From assembly GCA_003666485.1 (NCBI GenBank), contig CP032931.1, positions 558,001 through 622,000 of the forward strand: DNA of 64,000 bases, written 5' to 3'. Of the stretch, positions 60,809 to 64,000 are shown piece by piece. The notes under the pieces were generated by a model. It had not been told where the DNA came from. It did not search any database and saw nothing but the letters and a program-made list of their open reading frames with translations. The DNA comes from Levilactobacillus brevis. GTDB lineage: Bacteria > Bacillota > Bacilli > Lactobacillales > Lactobacillaceae. The position numbers and the translations under genes are program-made. Numbering within the stretch: the first letter of the stretch is position 1; each line of letters starts with the position of its first letter.

Positions 60809-60834
60809 GAAAGGTATGAATAATTCAGGATTGA

Positions 60835-61745
60835 GTATCTCGCTAGGAGAAAAATCCGTTCGTTTAATTGAACGGATTGGCATTATCTTAGTGGTCATTT
60901 TCGTGCTTTGGGAATCGGTCGTGGTCTTCCAAACGGTCTCCTTCCACGACATCATCGCCTGGCATGCGCCCGCTAACTTGCGGATGTCTTCCGGTGTAGC
61001 AGCTGACACGCTGGCCGCGTTCAACTTAGCCTGGGTCACCGCGGCGTCGGACTTCAGTCGGTTCACGGCCAAAAAGTCGGCCGCAACCACCGCGTCATTT
61101 CTCGGCGCTAACTTCGGGCTGTTCTGGTTCGCCTTTATCGGCCTGTTTGCTACGATTGGTACGGCGGTTTCGCTGAACCATTTCGACCCGAATAACTCGG
61201 ACCCCAGCACGGTCGCCGCTAAATTGGGGCTGGGCGTGATTGCCTTACTGGTGATCGTTCTGACCAGCACCACGGCCAACGCAGTCAACTTGATGTCGGC
61301 GGGCTCGGCGCTGACGAATTTGACCCACCGCTTGTCACTCAACGTCAGCCTGTGGATCGTCACGATTGCGGCGACGTTGGTGACGTTCATTCCCGTCTAC
61401 CTGGCCAGTTTCCTGGATGTCTTTGAAACGTTCCTGGACGGTATTGGGATGTTCTTGGGGCCGGAAATTGCGGTTTTCCTGGTCGATTACTTCTTCCTCA
61501 AGGGCAAGCAATATCGGTTGGCGGAATTGACCAAGGTACGTGGCGCTTACTGGTACAGTCATGGCGTCAACTGGGTGGCCGTAGCCAGCTGGGTGCTCGG
61601 CGTAGTCACGTATTGGGGCCTGAAGCAGGTCACGGTGGTCGCCACTACGATTGGCGCCACCTTCATTGCCATGGCGATTACCGCTGTTATTTACTGGGTG
61701 GGCATGCGGATCACGCGCAATGCCGCAGTGCCCGCTACCAAATAA
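60835..61745 (+). pseudogene. NCS1 permease, 3' part, split by IS1380-type element
   Basis: Encodes about 300 residues forming the rest of the permease (ERIGIILVVIFVLWESVVVF, a SDFSRFTAKKS loop, NLMSAGSALTNLTHR, and 'ETFLDGIGMFLGPEIAVFLVDYFFLKGKQY' split at the segment 'LVDYFFLKG'). No internal stop or frameshift is seen, so precise excision would restore function. An ATG within the IS end (60807 onward) could still give a truncated product. Confidence 0.92.
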
Positions 61746-61807
61746 GTTGACCAGATGGGCAGTTGGTTGGTGGTGAAAGGCCAATTGCACTCATAAAAGC
61801 CAAAATT

Positions 61808-61848
61808 AAAAGCTCTCCCGTCAGTCCTTTGCTGGCGAGGGAGCTTTT
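61808..61848 (+). terminator. Terminator after the permease gene
   Basis: AAAAGCTC-CCCG pairs with CGAGGGAGCTTTT. Confidence 0.8.
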
Positions 61849-61963
61849 GGTCTACAATGGCTGGCGTGGGCAACTGGCTTTCGCAATTGAACAGTTTTTT
61901 TCAGAAAAAACGTTACTTTTCGCAAAGTCGTTCGTTACATAGGTGTTAGGGGAGGAGGTCAGC

Positions 61964-62443
61964 ATGCGACTACAGCAATACGAAAGCTTGATCGCGCAAC
62001 TCGCGGGGGAGCTCCAGCGTTATTTGGTGAGCCGAGGAGCACAGCCGGAAGTGGCTGAAGATATTGTCCAAGATGTTTTCGTGAAACTATTGGAAATGGA
62101 ATTGATTTTACCGCCGGATAAATTGCGTCCCTACATGTACCGAGTGGCGTGGTCGACTTATCTGGACCATTACCGGCGGGTCCAACGTTATCAAGATTTA
62201 GTGCGCAAATACTTAACCCCTCAGCTTAAGGAACCGCCCGTAGCGACGCCACCAGATATTACCCAGGCGCTAACCCGGTTATCGGCTAAGAATCGGCAGT
62301 TGTTGATCTTACGCTATGATCAGGCATTGTCGATCGAGCAGATTTCAGAAAAGTTGCGCATTAAGCCGGCAGCCGTCAAGATGCGGCTGTACCGATTACG
62401 TAAGAAGTTAAAGCACATTTTGAGGAGTGAAGCACATGAATGA
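61964..62443 (+). CDS. ECF-type RNA polymerase sigma factor
   Basis: A 159-aa sigma-70 family protein with only regions 2 and 4: region 2 includes 'AEDIVQDVFVKLLEME' and 'MYRVAWSTYLDHYRR'; region 4 includes 'QLLILRYDQALSIEQISEKL' and 'KPAAVKMRLYRLRKKLK'. It should direct transcription of envelope stress genes. ATG 61964 follows GGAGGAGG. It overlaps the downstream membrane protein by 8 bp, the standard sigma/anti-sigma layout. Confidence 0.88.
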   Translation: MRLQQYESLIAQLAGELQRYLVSRGAQPEVAEDIVQDVFVKLLEMELILPPDKLRPYMYRVAWSTYLDHYRRVQRYQDLVRKYLTPQLKEPPVATPPDITQALTRLSAKNRQLLILRYDQALSIEQISEKLRIKPAAVKMRLYRLRKKLKHILRSEAHE

Positions 62444-63377
62444 AGCGCAGAAATTTCGTCGACTGGCCCTACGTGTCAAAGTTGTCCGGTGGCTGGTAAC
62501 GGTGGTCATTGTCATCGTGGTTGTTTTGGTAGGGGCCATTGGCGGTTACGGGTGGACCCAACATCAGGCGGCTAAGGAATCTGATGAATTGACACAATAT
62601 ATGAGCGGCCTCTCGACCGTGATGTCACCCAATATTGAGACCAGTGATCAGTACTTGGCCGACACCAATTTCATGGGCGGTAAGGTCACCAGTCACCGCT
62701 ATAAGGACATTGAAGGCTATCGCGAATCGTGGTCGCCACTAGTGGAACCTTACTCGTGGAGCTGGTTGGGGACGCAATCGGCGACCATGACTCTGAACGC
62801 TACTGACACCACGGACACGGGGGCTTATGATCGACTCACTCAACACAAGGTACCGTTGTTTTACAATCCACGGGTCAAACACCCGGACGTCAGGCGAGTA
62901 ACGGATGTGACGAAGGTAGCGGCGACTAAGGGCGCGGTGGCCGAAGTGGCGTTGACGTTTAAACATCCACTGACCTATGCTCAGATTCAACGGCGGCTGC
63001 CCCGTAAGCTCCACGCTGTCTGGTACTGGATCGGTACGGGGGCTAAGGCGGATCCAACCATGATGGACAACACCTTTATGGGCGTTCAGGCCAACTCCAA
63101 AGGACACCTGCAACAAGGCAAATACACCCATCCGTATCGCGACTTTCGCCAAGCGGCAAAGCAATTGCAAAAAATGACATGGGACGCGCAATACGATGGC
63201 TTCAGCCCTGCCAAGTACTTGAAAAGTTACGTGACCCGCTACCCGACACAGAAAACCGCGAAGTTTGCGGGCGTTATCGTCACTGGTAACAGTGAGAACT
63301 TTCAGCCGCTGACGCAGGCCGATTGGCTCTATGCCAGTTCTGCCGGCTTCTTCCAGGCACGTACCGCGATTAAATGA
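62436..63377 (+). CDS. Membrane anti-sigma factor with sigma-regulator C-terminal domain
   Basis: A 313-aa protein: short cytoplasmic N-terminus (about 25 residues), one membrane helix (about 26-48), and a large extracellular domain like the 'sigma factor regulator' family (ETSDQYLADTNFMGGKVTSH, VPLFYNPRVKHPD). It presumably holds the co-encoded ECF sigma inactive until an external signal. ATG 62436 has GAGGAG upstream and overlaps the sigma stop. Confidence 0.83.
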   Translation: MNEAQKFRRLALRVKVVRWLVTVVIVIVVVLVGAIGGYGWTQHQAAKESDELTQYMSGLSTVMSPNIETSDQYLADTNFMGGKVTSHRYKDIEGYRESWSPLVEPYSWSWLGTQSATMTLNATDTTDTGAYDRLTQHKVPLFYNPRVKHPDVRRVTDVTKVAATKGAVAEVALTFKHPLTYAQIQRRLPRKLHAVWYWIGTGAKADPTMMDNTFMGVQANSKGHLQQGKYTHPYRDFRQAAKQLQKMTWDAQYDGFSPAKYLKSYVTRYPTQKTAKFAGVIVTGNSENFQPLTQADWLYASSAGFFQARTAIK

Positions 63378-63386
63378 GATTAGCAG

Positions 63387-63550
63387 CTGCTGCCAAATGT
63401 GGTCTGGAATGCTGTAGACGGATGAGACAAGCGGAACAGATGGTAACGCCTTGCTTTGAGCCGAAGACCGCGTCTCGAAGACGCCAGCTTCCAAGCAGGT
63501 CACTTGAAAACTCCCACGGCTGAGTCTAAATTCAGCTCACTCTCGGCTAC
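63387..63550 (+). repeat. Repeat A, copy 11 (forward, diverged)
   Basis: The left end is degraded (CTGCCAAATGTGGTCTGG); the CTTTGAG/CTCGAAG and CAAG/CTTG hairpin regions and right end (GTCTAAATTCAGCTC) resemble copies 1 and 5. It lies 3' of the anti-sigma gene. Confidence 0.75.
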
Positions 63551-63721
63551 GTGGTAGGTTACCCACTAGTGTGGATGAGCGTTGCCAGTCCAGCGACTTT
63601 CCTGCTAACTTTGTGGGTAATCTCTGACAGCCGCAGGTGGCGGGGTGGACTAATTTAGTGTTCACAATCCTTGTCAGTTGAGTATTATCAGGTATTTTTG
63701 TACTTGCAACCTTTACCTGTT

Positions 63722-63758
63722 AAGCAAACTTCCACGACTGAGCCCATATTTGGTAAAC
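63722..63758 (+). repeat. Repeat A, copy 12 (right-end fragment)
   Basis: AACTTCCACGACTGAGCCC and CATATTTGGTAAAC match the right end of A; the rest is missing. It is followed after about 105 bp by a B element, as in full units. Confidence 0.7.
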
Positions 63759-63862
63759 TCTCAATCACGACATTATTCATTGTTAAGCTTGGTGTTGGGT
63801 CTTTCGCACTTTACAATGAAGCGAGGGATTACGACTCATTATGTGAAAAAATACTAGCAGAC

Positions 63863-64000
63863 TGCCGGAGGAGGCCAGGGGTGTAGCCAGCTGTGTCGAC
63901 GGTGTTGGCTGAGGTTCTTTCTCAGCCTATAGCGTGGGGCGACTTGGGAGACTGGCGGCCTTTGCCAGGCTTCCAAGCGAGGTGGAAGCCCATGCTTGGG
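63863..64000 (-). repeat. Repeat B, copy 6 (reverse, cut by window end)
   Basis: Starts TGCCGGAGGAGGCCAGGG with the GGCTGAG/CTCAGCC hairpin; nearly identical to copy 5 as far as it goes. Confidence 0.88.

Larger units (their letters stand above)
59181..60829 (+). mobile_element. IS1380-type insertion sequence with 5-bp target duplication
   Basis: 1649 bp bounded by perfect terminal inverted repeats CCTGAATTATTCA (59181-59193) and TGAATAATTCAGG (60817-60829). Direct duplication ATTGA at 59176-59180 and 60830-60834. A hairpin near the left end (CCCATCAA/TTGATGGG, 59211-59243) and a terminator near the right end shield it from outside transcription. The intact ends and duplication suggest a recent insertion. 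Confidence 0.95.
63378..64000. other. Repeat-filled terminal region
   Basis: About 620 bp with no gene: A copy 11, a linker shared with 31026-31145, a right-end fragment of A (copy 12) and B copy 6, which runs off the window. Confidence 0.75.

Noticed and set aside
1-64000. tRNA, rRNA or phage attachment sites
   Set aside because: No tRNA-like cloverleaf, rRNA segment, tyrosine integrase or phage gene was recognised by eye; a tRNAscan/Infernal run would settle it.

Overview
The window looks like chromosome of a low-GC Gram-positive of the family Lactobacillaceae, most like the Levilactobacillus/Lactiplantibacillus side of the family. I infer this from KxYKxGKxW signal peptides, LPxTG-type and WxL surface proteins, AGGAGG-type ribosome binding sites, a cytoplasmic laccase-like multicopper oxidase, a nucleoside deoxyribosyltransferase and roughly 50% GC. 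Species cannot be assigned from sequence alone. No rRNA, tRNA or CRISPR array was seen.

Layout. 1-6.7 kb: three cell-wall-anchored adhesin-like proteins in a row. 6.8-8.5 kb: TauE/SafE exporter and an atypical short-chain dehydrogenase. 8.7-10.6 kb: AT-rich two-gene AbiE-like toxin-antitoxin or defence module. 10.8-18.8 kb: oxidoreductases with Rrf2, HxlR and TetR regulators, an efflux pump and a lectin-WxL surface protein. 18.8-21.7 kb: repeat-rich stretch with a small membrane protein and an aldo/keto reductase. 22-25 kb: Bce-like ABC transporter under a GntR regulator. 25-29 kb: Fe-S-family protein, an orphan antitoxin with a toxin stub, a fourth wall-anchored protein and a DinJ/YafQ-like pair. 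29-37 kb: metal and sulfur-oxyanion handling (P1B ATPase, multicopper oxidase, ArsR-CadD, YeiH-LysR). 37-42 kb: MFS pump, candidate noncoding RNA, AraC regulator, ABC-F protein. 42.4-44.5 kb: IS607-type element. 44.5-57 kb: orphan RelB, DMT transporter, nucleoside hydrolase, hydrolase, arylsulfotransferase, a second GntR-ABC operon and a YdbS/YdbT pair. 57.2-61.8 kb: pyrimidine salvage locus with a PyrR-type attenuator in front of a nucleoside deoxyribosyltransferase, followed by an NCS1 permease split by an IS1380-type element. 62-63.4 kb: ECF sigma and anti-sigma pair.

The most striking unexplained signal is a family of about 167-bp intergenic repeats (called A here), ten near full-length copies and three remnants. 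Copies share a four-stem fold (an outer terminal inverted repeat enclosing three hairpins), and copies differ by compensatory base-pair changes; one stem position shows all four Watson-Crick pairs. A is often followed by a linker of about 100 bp and a second structured repeat (B, about 185 bp). Most A copies lie just 3' of a gene, in its orientation, which suggests a role in transcripts or single-stranded DNA. I do not recognise either family. Two other RNA-level signals stand out: a roughly 330-nt minus-strand candidate RNA with its own promoter and terminator (about 38985-39312), and the PyrR leader.
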